A DNA stretch of 64,000 bases, from NCBI GenBank assembly GCA_900541785.1, contig UQKY01000001.1:62001-126000 (forward strand). The letters are read 5' to 3'. The notes beneath the pieces are model-generated. The model was not told where the DNA came from. It worked only from the letters and a program-made list of their open reading frames with translations, and ran no database searches. Shown one piece after another: positions 25,239 through 33,058 of this stretch (its first letter is position 1; each line of letters opens with the position of its first letter). The DNA is from an uncultured Collinsella sp. (GTDB lineage: Bacteria; Actinomycetota; Coriobacteriia; Coriobacteriales; Coriobacteriaceae). A program made the translations under genes and the position numbers.

Positions 25239-25386
25239 ACCGAGTCCTTTCTTGCAATTAGTCTACGGCATCTATAGTCGCAAGAAGACGAGTCGGCTAC
25301 CATCGATATGGCTTACGCTTGCCTTACCGTTGTGTAAGGTACGGGTAGCAACCCTGCCGCGTGTTGATGTTGAGAGAGGACTCCTA

Positions 25387-26364
25387 TTGAAGACTGTTCA
25401 TGTTGCCGCTGGGATCATTCGCAGGGATGGATCTGATGAGCTGCTTGCCGTGCAGCGCGGCTACGGCGACATGCAGGGACTTTGGGAGTTCCCCGGCGGC
25501 AAGCTCATGCGCGGCGAGACCCCCGAGGACGCCGTGCGCCGCGAGCTCATGGAAGAGCTACGGGTCAAAGTCACCAACCTGCGCGATTTTTACACCGTTG
25601 AGTACGACTACCCCGATTTTCATCTCTCCATGGAGTGCTACTACTGCTCGCTGGCTAAAGAGTCTGGCAAACCCCAGAAGCATGACCGTCAGCTCGATAT
25701 CCGCTGGATTCCACGCACCTCGCTTGCCACCGTTGAGTGGATGCCCGCCGACAAGGGGCTTATCGACGCGCTGATTGAGTTGAAGGAAGACCGGCTCGAG
25801 GCCAACGGCGCCGAGGCCACCGCGGCAGACGAATCTGCTACCAAGCCCAAACGTAAACCTAAGCGCCGCAGAAAAAAGCGTCCCAAGCCCGGCTTGCTCG
25901 ACGGCATCGATACCTCGGACCTTTCCGCCGACGAGCGCGAACTGGTGCGCCGCCGCGCTGCTATAAAAAAGTCCATGAAGGGCAACAAGCGTGCGAACAC
26001 CAAGCCCGAGCTGCTCGTTCGCCAGCGCCTGCGCGCCGCGGGCCTTACGGGCTATCGCTTGGAATGGAAGGTTCCCGGCAAACCCGACATCGCCTTTCCC
26101 GGGCGCAAGATCGCCATCTTCGTCAACGGCTGCTTTTGGCACCGCTGCCCCAAGTGCAATCCGAGCCAGCCCAAGCGCAACGTTGAGTTTTGGGAGGCAA
26201 AGTTTCGCCGCAACGTCGAGCGCGACCGCGCTGCCGTGGCAGCACTCACTCAAATGGGCTGGACGCCCATAACCATCTGGGAATGCGAGCTCAAAAAAGA
26301 CCGTATCGACTCCACGATGGAAAAGGTCATCGAGCAGGTGCGGGCTGCAGAGCCGCAGCGCTAG
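25387..26364 (+). CDS. Fusion of a NUDIX hydrolase (MutT-like) and a Vsr mismatch endonuclease
   Basis: A 325-residue two-domain protein. Residues 1-135 are a MutT-type NUDIX domain with the box GKLMRGE-TPEDAVRRELMEEL, able to cleave oxidised nucleotides in other family members. A very basic linker (about 150-168, KPKRKPKRRRKKRPKPG) leads to a Vsr domain (about 195-322) with NTKPELLVRQRL, PGKPDIAFPGRKIAIFVNGC, FWHRCPKC and the ending GWTPITIWECEL. Vsr nicks T:G mismatches arising from cytosine methylation. The start is probably TTG at 25387, preceded by GAGAGGA; no ATG fits better. No cytosine methylase gene is nearby. Confidence 0.88.
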   Translation: MKTVHVAAGIIRRDGSDELLAVQRGYGDMQGLWEFPGGKLMRGETPEDAVRRELMEELRVKVTNLRDFYTVEYDYPDFHLSMECYYCSLAKESGKPQKHDRQLDIRWIPRTSLATVEWMPADKGLIDALIELKEDRLEANGAEATAADESATKPKRKPKRRRKKRPKPGLLDGIDTSDLSADERELVRRRAAIKKSMKGNKRANTKPELLVRQRLRAAGLTGYRLEWKVPGKPDIAFPGRKIAIFVNGCFWHRCPKCNPSQPKRNVEFWEAKFRRNVERDRAAVAALTQMGWTPITIWECELKKDRIDSTMEKVIEQVRAAEPQR

Positions 26365-26617
26365 GAACGAGCATTCACACGCTCCGCACGTCCGCGCCAC
26401 ATCCACGTCACAAACCTTAGAAAGCCCTTAAGCCCATAACCTTTCAAGAGTGTTACTCGATACCTCTGACCTGCAGTTTCATCGTAACACCAAACCAGGT
26501 TAAGCCTTTCTTTAGCGCTTCTTTGCAGCAGCCGCGGCATAATACTGCCAACGCACGGGACCTAGCAGCACACCCCGTGCGCAACCTTTTGGTGGACATC
26601 GAGGAGGCCGCATAAGC

Positions 26618-26827
26618 ATGCATTCTTCCAACGACGCAGCACAGCAGCCATCCCTTAATCATGCAAACCTTTTCTCCTTCCCCCCGACACAGAGAAACGG
26701 CCTCCTCGACTCCCCCACCACAGAAGCAAAACGCTCTGCAGACCAACACCTCAACCTGCAGACATCCTTCGAAAAACTCCAAGCCTCACTAGACCAGGCA
26801 TTCCCCAACCAAGCCCGGGCATACTAA
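26618..26827 (+). CDS. Small hypothetical protein, doubtful
   Basis: A 69-codon frame starting at ATG, with GAGGAGG ten bases upstream. The product is rich in Gln, Asn and Ser and has no recognised motif. It lies in an 800-base gap between the NUDIX-Vsr gene and the aldolase gene that otherwise holds palindromic repeats. Codon use is less G+C-biased than in neighbouring genes. It may be spurious. Confidence 0.3.
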   Translation: MHSSNDAAQQPSLNHANLFSFPPTQRNGLLDSPTTEAKRSADQHLNLQTSFEKLQASLDQAFPNQARAY

Positions 26828-27007
26828 TCCCCCATCAGCAAAGCCCTAACGCCCCATACTTTCCGCCCCAACGCCACAAGGGCGATCGAGCAGGACGGCT
26901 TGGGCGGGTCCCCGTACTTAGTTTCCAAAATCATTCCGCAGCGCGAAGGCTTCTTATTATTTTCCGCCCTAACGCCACAAGGGCGACGACCTCGAGTAGG
27001 TCAACCT

Positions 27008-27132
27008 GGGAGGGACGAGGGCTTAGTTCACCAATCTTTCCGCAGGGGGCAAAAAGCCTCGCCGCACGAAGTGCGCAGCGAGGCTTTTTGCATGCCCGAG
27101 GACGATTGGGGAACTAAGCCCTCGTCCCTCCC
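27008..27132 (-). repeat. Structured 3'-UTR palindrome, family A copy 2
   Basis: Outer arms of 29 bases (27008-27036, 27104-27132) match at 28 positions; inner arms of 14 bases (27049-27062, 27078-27091) are perfect. The stems differ completely in sequence from copy 1 in their outer part, while the internal segments TTCCGCAGG and ATGCCCGAGGAC are kept. It starts 33 bases after the aldolase stop codon. A truncated relative with TTCCGCAGCGCGAAGGC lies at about 26925-26965. Confidence 0.75.
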
Positions 27133-27165
27133 CGGGATATATAGCGAGTCGGAGTACCCTTGCTG

Positions 27166-28023
27166 TTACTCTGCTTTGCCCACAGAGTTGAGGTTGGTCA
27201 TGCGGATCTTAACCAGCTCGGTGATCTCACGCATGCCCTCCTTGGCCGGCTTCTTGGGATCGAAGCAGGCAGGGTTCTCGGCCATGTAGGCCATGAAGCC
27301 CTTGGTGTAGGCCTGACGCAGCTCGGTGGCGTAGTTGACCTTGCAGATGCCGTTCTTCACAGCCTCGGCAACCTGCTCATCGGGCACACCAGAGGTGCCG
27401 TGCAGAACCAGCGGCACGTCGACGGCGTCGCGGATGGCCTTGACCACGGACTGCTCGATGTGCGGATCGCTCGTGTACACACCGTGGCTGGTGCCAACGC
27501 CAATGGCCAGCGAGGTGCAGCCGGTACGCTCGACGAACTCCTTGGCCTCGGCCGGATCGGTGTAGGGGCTCTCGCCCTCAACCGCGGGACCGTCGTCCTC
27601 CTTGCCGCCAACCTTACCGAGCTCGGCCTCGACGGGCACGCCCATGGCGCGGCCAGCATCGGCGACGGACTTGGTCAGAGCGATGTTGTCCTCGAAGGAC
27701 TCGTGCGAACCGTCAATCATGACAGAGGTGTAGCCCGTGCGGAAAGCCTGCATGCAGCGGTCATAGCCATCGCCGTGATCGAGGTGCAGAGCGACAGGCA
27801 CGGAAGCGCGCTCGGCGGCAGCCTTGACCATGCCGTAGAAGTAGTCCAGACCAGCGGTCTTGATGGTGCCCGGGGTGGTCTGCATGATGACGGGGGACTT
27901 GGTCTCCTCGGCAGCGGCCAGAACGGCCATAACAAACTCGAGGTTCTCGACGTTGAACGCGCCGACGGCGTAGTGGCCGGCCTGAGCGTCCTTGAGCATC
28001 TTTTCGGTGGTAACAAGTGCCAT
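27166..28023 (-). CDS. fba: Class II fructose/tagatose-bisphosphate aldolase
   Basis: A 285-residue zinc-dependent aldolase of the FbaA/GatY/KbaY group, cleaving fructose or tagatose 1,6-bisphosphate to triose phosphates. Metal-site motifs are LHLDHGDG, MIDGSHESFEDN, EAELGKVGG, GVGTSHGVY and LHGTSGVPDE. The ATG at 28023 has GAGGAG upstream and begins the conserved sequence MALVTTEKML; the frame is open 47 codons further but without family similarity. It could serve both glycolysis and the last step of the tagatose-6-phosphate route, since no LacD is seen. It is divergent from a DeoR-family regulator. Confidence 0.9.
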   Translation of the reverse strand: MALVTTEKMLKDAQAGHYAVGAFNVENLEFVMAVLAAAEETKSPVIMQTTPGTIKTAGLDYFYGMVKAAAERASVPVALHLDHGDGYDRCMQAFRTGYTSVMIDGSHESFEDNIALTKSVADAGRAMGVPVEAELGKVGGKEDDGPAVEGESPYTDPAEAKEFVERTGCTSLAIGVGTSHGVYTSDPHIEQSVVKAIRDAVDVPLVLHGTSGVPDEQVAEAVKNGICKVNYATELRQAYTKGFMAYMAENPACFDPKKPAKEGMREITELVKIRMTNLNSVGKAE

Positions 28024-28357
28024 GAGCGTTTGCTCCTCTCCCTCGCCCGCATCTGGACATCGGGCGTAGTTGTTCACAAGGCGTTTTACCTTGCGTTTTA
28101 CTGCGCTCATTGTATGAAATTCAGCGGCTTTACACGCGCGAGATATTGAGCCCATGCAGGTCAATACAGTCGTTTTTGAAAAGTAAACGGAAGGAATTTG
28201 AGCAGAGTGGACATGTTCGATATTGAATTTTAGGCGTTCAGCGTCTTTCTTTTATAGAAAAGATAAGTAATCGAAAGGTGTTTTCTTACTCAAAAAGAAA
28301 ATGAACGAAAATAGAGTCAACACAATTCCTGCAAATTTTGCCGAGAATGGAGCAGCT
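28024..28357. promoter_or_regulatory. Divergent regulatory region between aldolase and DeoR regulator
   Basis: This 334-base gap contains a direct repeat GCGTTTTAC at 28081-28089 and 28093-28101, one every 12 bases, and several A/T-rich segments such as GATAAGTAATCGAAAGG. DeoR-family proteins often bind direct repeats, so these are candidate sites. No gene is seen. Confidence 0.45.
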
Positions 28358-29161
28358 ATGGCCCACGCAACAACCCGAGCCTTCGCCGATGAGCGTCGTG
28401 CCGCCATCATGGAAATGCTCGAGCATAATGCCTCGGTGCAGGTAGCAGAAATCGCCCAGACCTTTGGCGTGTCCTCCGTCACCGCCCGCGCCGACCTGGA
28501 CGCGCTCGCCGAAGCAGGCAAGCTGCGCCGCACGCACGGCGGTGCCGTTTCGCTCCACAAACGCCTGACCGTCTCCACGCAGGATCGCCGCATCAATGTC
28601 AACGTCGCTGCCAAGCAGGCCATCGCGCAAAGCGCCATCGAGCTCGTCAATGACGGCGACACGCTGCTCGTCGACTCGGGCACCACGGCGCTCGAGTTCG
28701 TCCGGCTCCTCGACCAGCGCGACGGCATCACCGTCATCACGGCAGACATTACCATTGCCGATTACATCGACGAGAGCATGCCCTCGGTCGATGTCGTCAT
28801 GCTGGGCGGGGCGCTGCGCAAAGGCCATCGTTATTTGTACGGACCGCTCACTATGCAGGCGCTTCAAATGGTCCATGCCGATCTGGCCGTCATGTGCCCC
28901 GGCGCCTTTGTCTCCAGCTGCGGCTTTACGACCGACTTTCCCCAGATGGCCGAGACCAAAACGGCTATGATCGCCGCGGCCCATCAAAGCGTCGCCCTCA
29001 TGGACGCCAGTAAGGTCAACGGACGTGGCATGTACCGTTTTGCCGAGCTGACCGATGTCGACGCCATCGTGATGGACCGTGACCCCGATCATGCCGTCGC
29101 CACCTCAATCGCCAAGGCCACCGACAGCGCACGTCCAGCCCTCATCATCGCCGGCGCTTAA
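28358..29161 (+). CDS. DeoR-family transcriptional regulator
   Basis: A 267-residue protein with the DeoR N-terminal helix-turn-helix (VAEIAQTFGVSSVTARADLDAL, RTHGGAV) and the sugar-phosphate-sensing domain with LVDSGTTALEF and MLGGALRKGH. The ATG at 28358 has GGAG five bases upstream; an ATG 19 codons earlier has no such site. Its divergent position suggests control of the aldolase gene, probably in response to a sugar phosphate. Confidence 0.88.
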   Translation: MAHATTRAFADERRAAIMEMLEHNASVQVAEIAQTFGVSSVTARADLDALAEAGKLRRTHGGAVSLHKRLTVSTQDRRINVNVAAKQAIAQSAIELVNDGDTLLVDSGTTALEFVRLLDQRDGITVITADITIADYIDESMPSVDVVMLGGALRKGHRYLYGPLTMQALQMVHADLAVMCPGAFVSSCGFTTDFPQMAETKTAMIAAAHQSVALMDASKVNGRGMYRFAELTDVDAIVMDRDPDHAVATSIAKATDSARPALIIAGA

Positions 29162-29166
29162 ACAAA

Positions 29167-29203
29167 AACCACCACAAAGGTGCCTGTCCCCTTTGTGGTG
29201 GTT
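29167..29203. terminator. Bidirectional hairpin between DeoR and flavo-diiron genes
   Basis: Perfect 14-base arms AACCACCACAAAGG/CCTTTGTGGTGGTT lie directly after the DeoR stop codon. The gene on the other strand also ends 33 bases away, so the hairpin sits between converging genes. The loop TGCCTGTCC shares words with the GTCCCC repeats. Confidence 0.6.
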
Positions 29204-29235
29204 GTGATAGTTGAGCGCCAAAAGTGAACGTGTCG

Positions 29236-30396
29236 CTACTTGGAGAGCTCGTCGGCGAGGGCCTCGATCTGAGCGCGCGAGGCGTCGTTGAGCGAGCCCA
29301 GCACAGTCACCTTGTTCTGCGTCAGGGTGATGTCCTTCATGCCCTCGATCTCCTTGGTCATAACCTTGGCAGCTGCGGGCGCCCAGGAACCGGACTCGAC
29401 AAGCGCCACGGTGCGGTTCTGGTAGGCATGCTCGGCGAGCGTGTGGATAAAGGTGCTCATGCACGGGAAGATCTCGCCCTGATAGGTAATGGAGGCGAGC
29501 ACCAGACGGTCGTAGCGGAACGCATCCTCAACGGCCTCGGCCATGTCGTCGCGAGCCAGGTCAAAGACGGAGACCTTCTGGCCGCGAGCCTCGAGCGCAG
29601 ATGCGAGCTCCTCGACGGCAGCCTTCAGATGGCCATACACGCTCGCATAGGCGATCGTGATGCCCTCGTCCTCGGGCTGATAGCTCGACCAGGTGTTGTA
29701 GGTGTCGAGGTAATAACCCAGGTTCTCGGTCAGCACGGGGCCGTGGAGCGGGCAGATAATCTGAATGTCCAGATCGGCGGCCTTCTTAAGCACGGCCTGC
29801 ACAAACTTGCCGAACTTGCCCACGATACCAAAGTAGTAACGACGCGCCTCGCAGGCCCAGCCTTCGGGATCCTCGATGTCGTTAGCGCCAAACTTGCCAA
29901 AGCCGTCGGCACTAAAGAGCACCTTGTCGGTGGCTTCGTAGGAGAACAGCACCTCGGGCCAGTGCACGTTGGGGGCGCCGACAAAGGTCAGACTGTGGCC
30001 GCCCAGGTCGAGCACGTCGCCCTCTTTGACGACCATCTTGCGCTCCGGATAATCGGTACCAAAGTAGTTGGTCATCATGCGGAAGGCGCCCATACTGGCC
30101 ACAATCTTTGCCTGGGGATAGCGCTCCATAAAGGCGGCGATACCGGCGGAGTGATCGGGCTCCATGTGATGGACGACCAGGTAATCGGGCGTACGGCCAT
30201 CGAGCACGGCCTCGATGTTGTCGAGCCACTCGTCAACAAAACCGCCGTCGACCGAATCGGCGACAGCGATCTTTTCGCCCAAGATAACGTAGCTGTTGTA
30301 TGCCATACCGTTCTCGGACACATCGTACTGGCCCTCGAACAGGTCAATATCGTGATCGTCGACGCCAACGTAGCGGATATCCTTGGTGATCTCCAT
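29236..30396 (-). CDS. A-type flavoprotein (flavo-diiron protein)
   Basis: A 386-residue protein with an N-terminal metallo-beta-lactamase-like domain (about 1-245) and a C-terminal flavodoxin domain (about 250-385). Diiron ligands are seen in HHMEPDHS and later His and Asp residues. The flavodoxin part begins ITIAYASVYGH and contains GSWAPAAA. Family members reduce oxygen or nitric oxide to protect strict anaerobes. The ATG at 30396 has AGGAGG nine bases upstream. Rubredoxin or other electron donors are not encoded nearby. Confidence 0.9.
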   Translation of the reverse strand: MEITKDIRYVGVDDHDIDLFEGQYDVSENGMAYNSYVILGEKIAVADSVDGGFVDEWLDNIEAVLDGRTPDYLVVHHMEPDHSAGIAAFMERYPQAKIVASMGAFRMMTNYFGTDYPERKMVVKEGDVLDLGGHSLTFVGAPNVHWPEVLFSYEATDKVLFSADGFGKFGANDIEDPEGWACEARRYYFGIVGKFGKFVQAVLKKAADLDIQIICPLHGPVLTENLGYYLDTYNTWSSYQPEDEGITIAYASVYGHLKAAVEELASALEARGQKVSVFDLARDDMAEAVEDAFRYDRLVLASITYQGEIFPCMSTFIHTLAEHAYQNRTVALVESGSWAPAAAKVMTKEIEGMKDITLTQNKVTVLGSLNDASRAQIEALADELSK

Positions 30397-30525
30397 CAGG
30401 CAAAGCCTCCTAGATAGACAAAAGAGCCCGTCTATCATAGCACTCGGCTGCATCCCAACAGCTATCTGCCGGCATCCTTATCATTTGTTATTGATGTTCA
30501 ACATATCCCCGTTGACCTGCGGAAA

Positions 30526-31557
30526 CTATGCGCGTGGTGCCGCCGTGCTATGTCGAATGATGAGCTGGCCGGGAATACGAATGGCAACGGTTTTGCCCGC
30601 CGTACCCGCCTCGGGGACCGCATGCTCGAACACCTCGCGTCCACGCTGATGTAGATCGAACCGCACGGTCGTGAGCTCGTTGTGTGCGACAAAATCGTCG
30701 AGCGAATCGTCGACGCCCACCACGCTCACGTCCTCGGGCACGCGCAAGCCACTATCGCGCAGCGCTGCAATGGCGCCATTTGCCATCTGGTCGTTTGCCG
30801 CATAGATCGCCGTCATGGTGCGGTCGTGCTCGGCCAGATATCTGCCGGCCTCGTAACCGCTGTTGGCAGACCAGTCGCCTTCGAGTGGTTCGGCCATTTT
30901 GATATGCCTGCGCTCGAGAGAATCTCTCCAACCAGCCCGGCGGAACTGTTCGTCGACCGAGAAGGACGGACCGCCGATAAAGCGAATTTGCTCGTGGCCC
31001 AGCTCAAACAGATGATCCATAAGCAATAGAGAGCAGCCATAGTGGTCAGAGTCGACCGTGGTTACCCGCGGGTGAGCATACATGGTGACGATGACCGTGC
31101 CGATACCCGGCAGAGGCTCAAACGTCTCAAAGTCGGGCGCCAGTCGACTCATGCCGATGATGATGCCATCCACCGGCAGCGCTGCCATGCGGCGAGTGGC
31201 CTCGGCAAGCGAAAACTCCTCGGTCTTGGACATCTCGACCAGCGTGATAGCACAACCGCGCTCGCGGGCTGCACTGGCAATGCCGTCGATCATCGTCAGG
31301 TTACCGAACTTGGTGACGTCGTTAACGCACAGCCCGACCGAATGGTAGCGGCCGTCGCGCAGCGAGCGACCGGCATAGCTCGGACGGAAACCGAGCTCCT
31401 GCATGGCTGCCTGCACGCGCTGACGCGTCTGCTCGTTCACGTTGGGCAATCCGTTGGCAACGCGCGAAACCGTCTGCTGCGAAACACCGGCAACGCGGGC
31501 AACGTCGGCCATGGAAACCGGACGCGAACCCGTGTCATTGGAAGGGCGCCTTGCCAC
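30526..31557 (-). CDS. LacI-family regulator of the galactose operon
   Basis: A 343-residue LacI/GalR-type repressor. The HTH is SMADVARVAGVSQQTVSRVANG, followed by the sugar-binding domain (AIYAANDQMANGAI, VVGVDDSLDDF). It starts at GTG with AGGAG and AAGGTG upstream. It is divergent from galM; two inverted copies of TGTTAACGTACTC lie between them, and a third lies before galK. It is paralogous to the three regulators of the lac cassettes (shared GRSLR-G and GNL motifs after the hinge). Confidence 0.88.
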   Translation of the reverse strand: MARRPSNDTGSRPVSMADVARVAGVSQQTVSRVANGLPNVNEQTRQRVQAAMQELGFRPSYAGRSLRDGRYHSVGLCVNDVTKFGNLTMIDGIASAARERGCAITLVEMSKTEEFSLAEATRRMAALPVDGIIIGMSRLAPDFETFEPLPGIGTVIVTMYAHPRVTTVDSDHYGCSLLLMDHLFELGHEQIRFIGGPSFSVDEQFRRAGWRDSLERRHIKMAEPLEGDWSANSGYEAGRYLAEHDRTMTAIYAANDQMANGAIAALRDSGLRVPEDVSVVGVDDSLDDFVAHNELTTVRFDLHQRGREVFEHAVPEAGTAGKTVAIRIPGQLIIRHSTAAPRA

Positions 31558-31641
31558 AAAATCACCTTCGCTCCTGTAGGAAACCTAAATGCCCCATGCG
31601 AAATTGCAGGTCACACGGGAGGCTTTGTTGTCTATCGATAA

Positions 31642-31654
31642 TGTTAACGTACTC
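31642..31654. promoter_or_regulatory. gal operator 1
   Basis: TGTTAACGTACTC lies 85 bases upstream of the regulator start codon. It is the inverted partner of the site at 31766-31778 and has the central CG typical of LacI-family operators. Confidence 0.6.
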
Positions 31655-31765
31655 TACTATACCTATCAGCAGTTATGCAGCGCCCTCAACACCACCTGAA
31701 TACCGTTCACGGCTCATTTTCGACCGATTGCAGGAAAGCGAAGAAGTCCGTGGTTCCAGGCTATG

Positions 31766-31778
31766 AGTACGTTAACAT
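31766..31778. promoter_or_regulatory. gal operator 2
   Basis: GAGTACGTTAACA is the exact inverse of operator 1, about 124 bases away, and lies about 80 bases before galM. Confidence 0.6.
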
Positions 31779-31856
31779 AAGGCGTAAACACACCGATACC
31801 ATGATAGCCTGCGTTCCGGGCGCGCAGACTATGGCGTCGTATTCGAAAGGACGCTC

Positions 31857-32933
31857 ATGATTACCACAACTCCGTTCGGCACCGCCCCCAGCGGCTCGCC
31901 GGTTACGGTCTATAACCTTGTTTGCGCGGGTGCCCGCGTGCGTGTCATGGACTATGGCGCGACCATCCTTGGCATCGAGGTTCCCGATGCCTCAAACGAT
32001 GTTGCCGACATCGTGCTCGGCTTCGATGCCCTCGATGGCTACTTCGACAATCCGGCATGCTACGGCGGAACTATTGGCCCTTCGGCCAACCGAACGGATA
32101 AAGGCCAAATCAAGATTGACGGCATGGTCTATCAGATGGCATGCAACGATGGTCCTGACAAAACCAATAATCTGCACACCGACCTTGAGCATGGCCTTCA
32201 TAAGCGCGTGTGGAGCGCCACAGTCGACGAGATTACCAACACGGTGAGTTTTACATGTAAGTTGGCCGACGGCGAACTGGGCCTCCCGGGCAACCGCACC
32301 TTTACCGTTGCCTATGTCCTGCAGGCGGGGCCAACGGGTGCCGCAGAGCTCACCTGCACGCAAAGCTGCGTTACCGATGCCGACACCTTCGTCAACATGA
32401 CCAACCACACGTATTTCAACCTTACGGGGCACGATGCCGGCACGGTTCTGGACCAGGTCGCGACTATCGACGCCGAGGCTTTCCTCCCCCAGCGCCAGGA
32501 CAACGTCTCTTCTGGCGAGGTTCGCCCCGTGGCCGGCACGCCATTCGATTTCCGCGCACCCAAGGCGCTCGGCCGCGACATCGAGGCAAACGACGAGCAG
32601 CTCAAGATTGCACGGGGCTTTGACCATTGTTTCTGCCTGGATGGCTTTACCCCCGACGCCGACCCGCGCCACGCGCTGCGCTTGCAAGATCCAAACTCGC
32701 GCCGCACGCTCGACATCTTCGTAACCGCACCGGGCGCGCATCTGTATACTGGCAACTGGCTCAGCGATATCGACGCCAAAGACGGCTGCAGTTACGGTCC
32801 TCGCGACGGCGTCGCATTTGAGCCCGAGTTTTGGCCTGATAACAATCATCACACAGATTGGGCACATCCCGTCTGCACACCTGACCACCCGTTTAGCTCG
32901 ACGATCGTCTACCGATTCTCGACGATTTGTTAA
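31857..32933 (+). CDS. galM: Aldose 1-epimerase (galactose mutarotase)
   Basis: A 358-residue enzyme converting beta-D-galactose to the alpha form for galactokinase. It shows MDYGATILGIEVPD, IGPSANR, NNLHTDLEHGLHKRVW, MTNHTYFNL with the catalytic His, and the C-terminal E in FEPEFWPD. It is the first gene of the gal operon. It is about 60% similar by eye to the second copy at 60007-61059. Translation starts at the ATG that directly follows the AGGACGCTC ribosome-binding region. Confidence 0.92.
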   Translation: MITTTPFGTAPSGSPVTVYNLVCAGARVRVMDYGATILGIEVPDASNDVADIVLGFDALDGYFDNPACYGGTIGPSANRTDKGQIKIDGMVYQMACNDGPDKTNNLHTDLEHGLHKRVWSATVDEITNTVSFTCKLADGELGLPGNRTFTVAYVLQAGPTGAAELTCTQSCVTDADTFVNMTNHTYFNLTGHDAGTVLDQVATIDAEAFLPQRQDNVSSGEVRPVAGTPFDFRAPKALGRDIEANDEQLKIARGFDHCFCLDGFTPDADPRHALRLQDPNSRRTLDIFVTAPGAHLYTGNWLSDIDAKDGCSYGPRDGVAFEPEFWPDNNHHTDWAHPVCTPDHPFSSTIVYRFSTIC

Positions 32934-32947
32934 CCCACCCTCGTCGA

Positions 32948-32992
32948 GGTGCGAGGGAGCAGCGTTATGACTCCCGCCTACTCCCTCGCACC
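32948..32992 (+). other. Stem-loop between galM and galK
   Basis: GGTGCGAGGGAG and CTCCCTCGCACC are perfect 12-base arms. The tail is TTGATATG, a weak T-tract, so it may be a partial terminator. Confidence 0.5.
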
Positions 32993-32998
32993 TTGATA

Positions 32999-33011
32999 TG
33001 TTTACGTACTC
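32999..33011 (+). promoter_or_regulatory. gal operator 3, upstream of galK
   Basis: TGTTTACGTACTC differs from operators 1 and 2 at one base. Its place after the galM stem-loop suggests an internal regulated promoter for galK-galT. Confidence 0.55.
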
Positions 33012-33058
33012 ATATGCAAAGCCCGATAACTCGGGATAACCAAGAAAGGAAGACTCAC

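Noticed and set aside
25021..25386. An N-terminal extension of the NUDIX-Vsr protein
   Set aside because: The frame runs back into the coding region of the ABC ATPase gene on the other strand and lacks NUDIX character before residue MKTVHVAAGI. The TTG at 25387 has a good ribosome-binding site.
26453..26782. A 109-codon frame on the minus strand in the gap before the aldolase
   Set aside because: It is Cys- and Arg-rich with no motif, no convincing start signal, and it overlaps the small plus-strand frame. Neither is certain.
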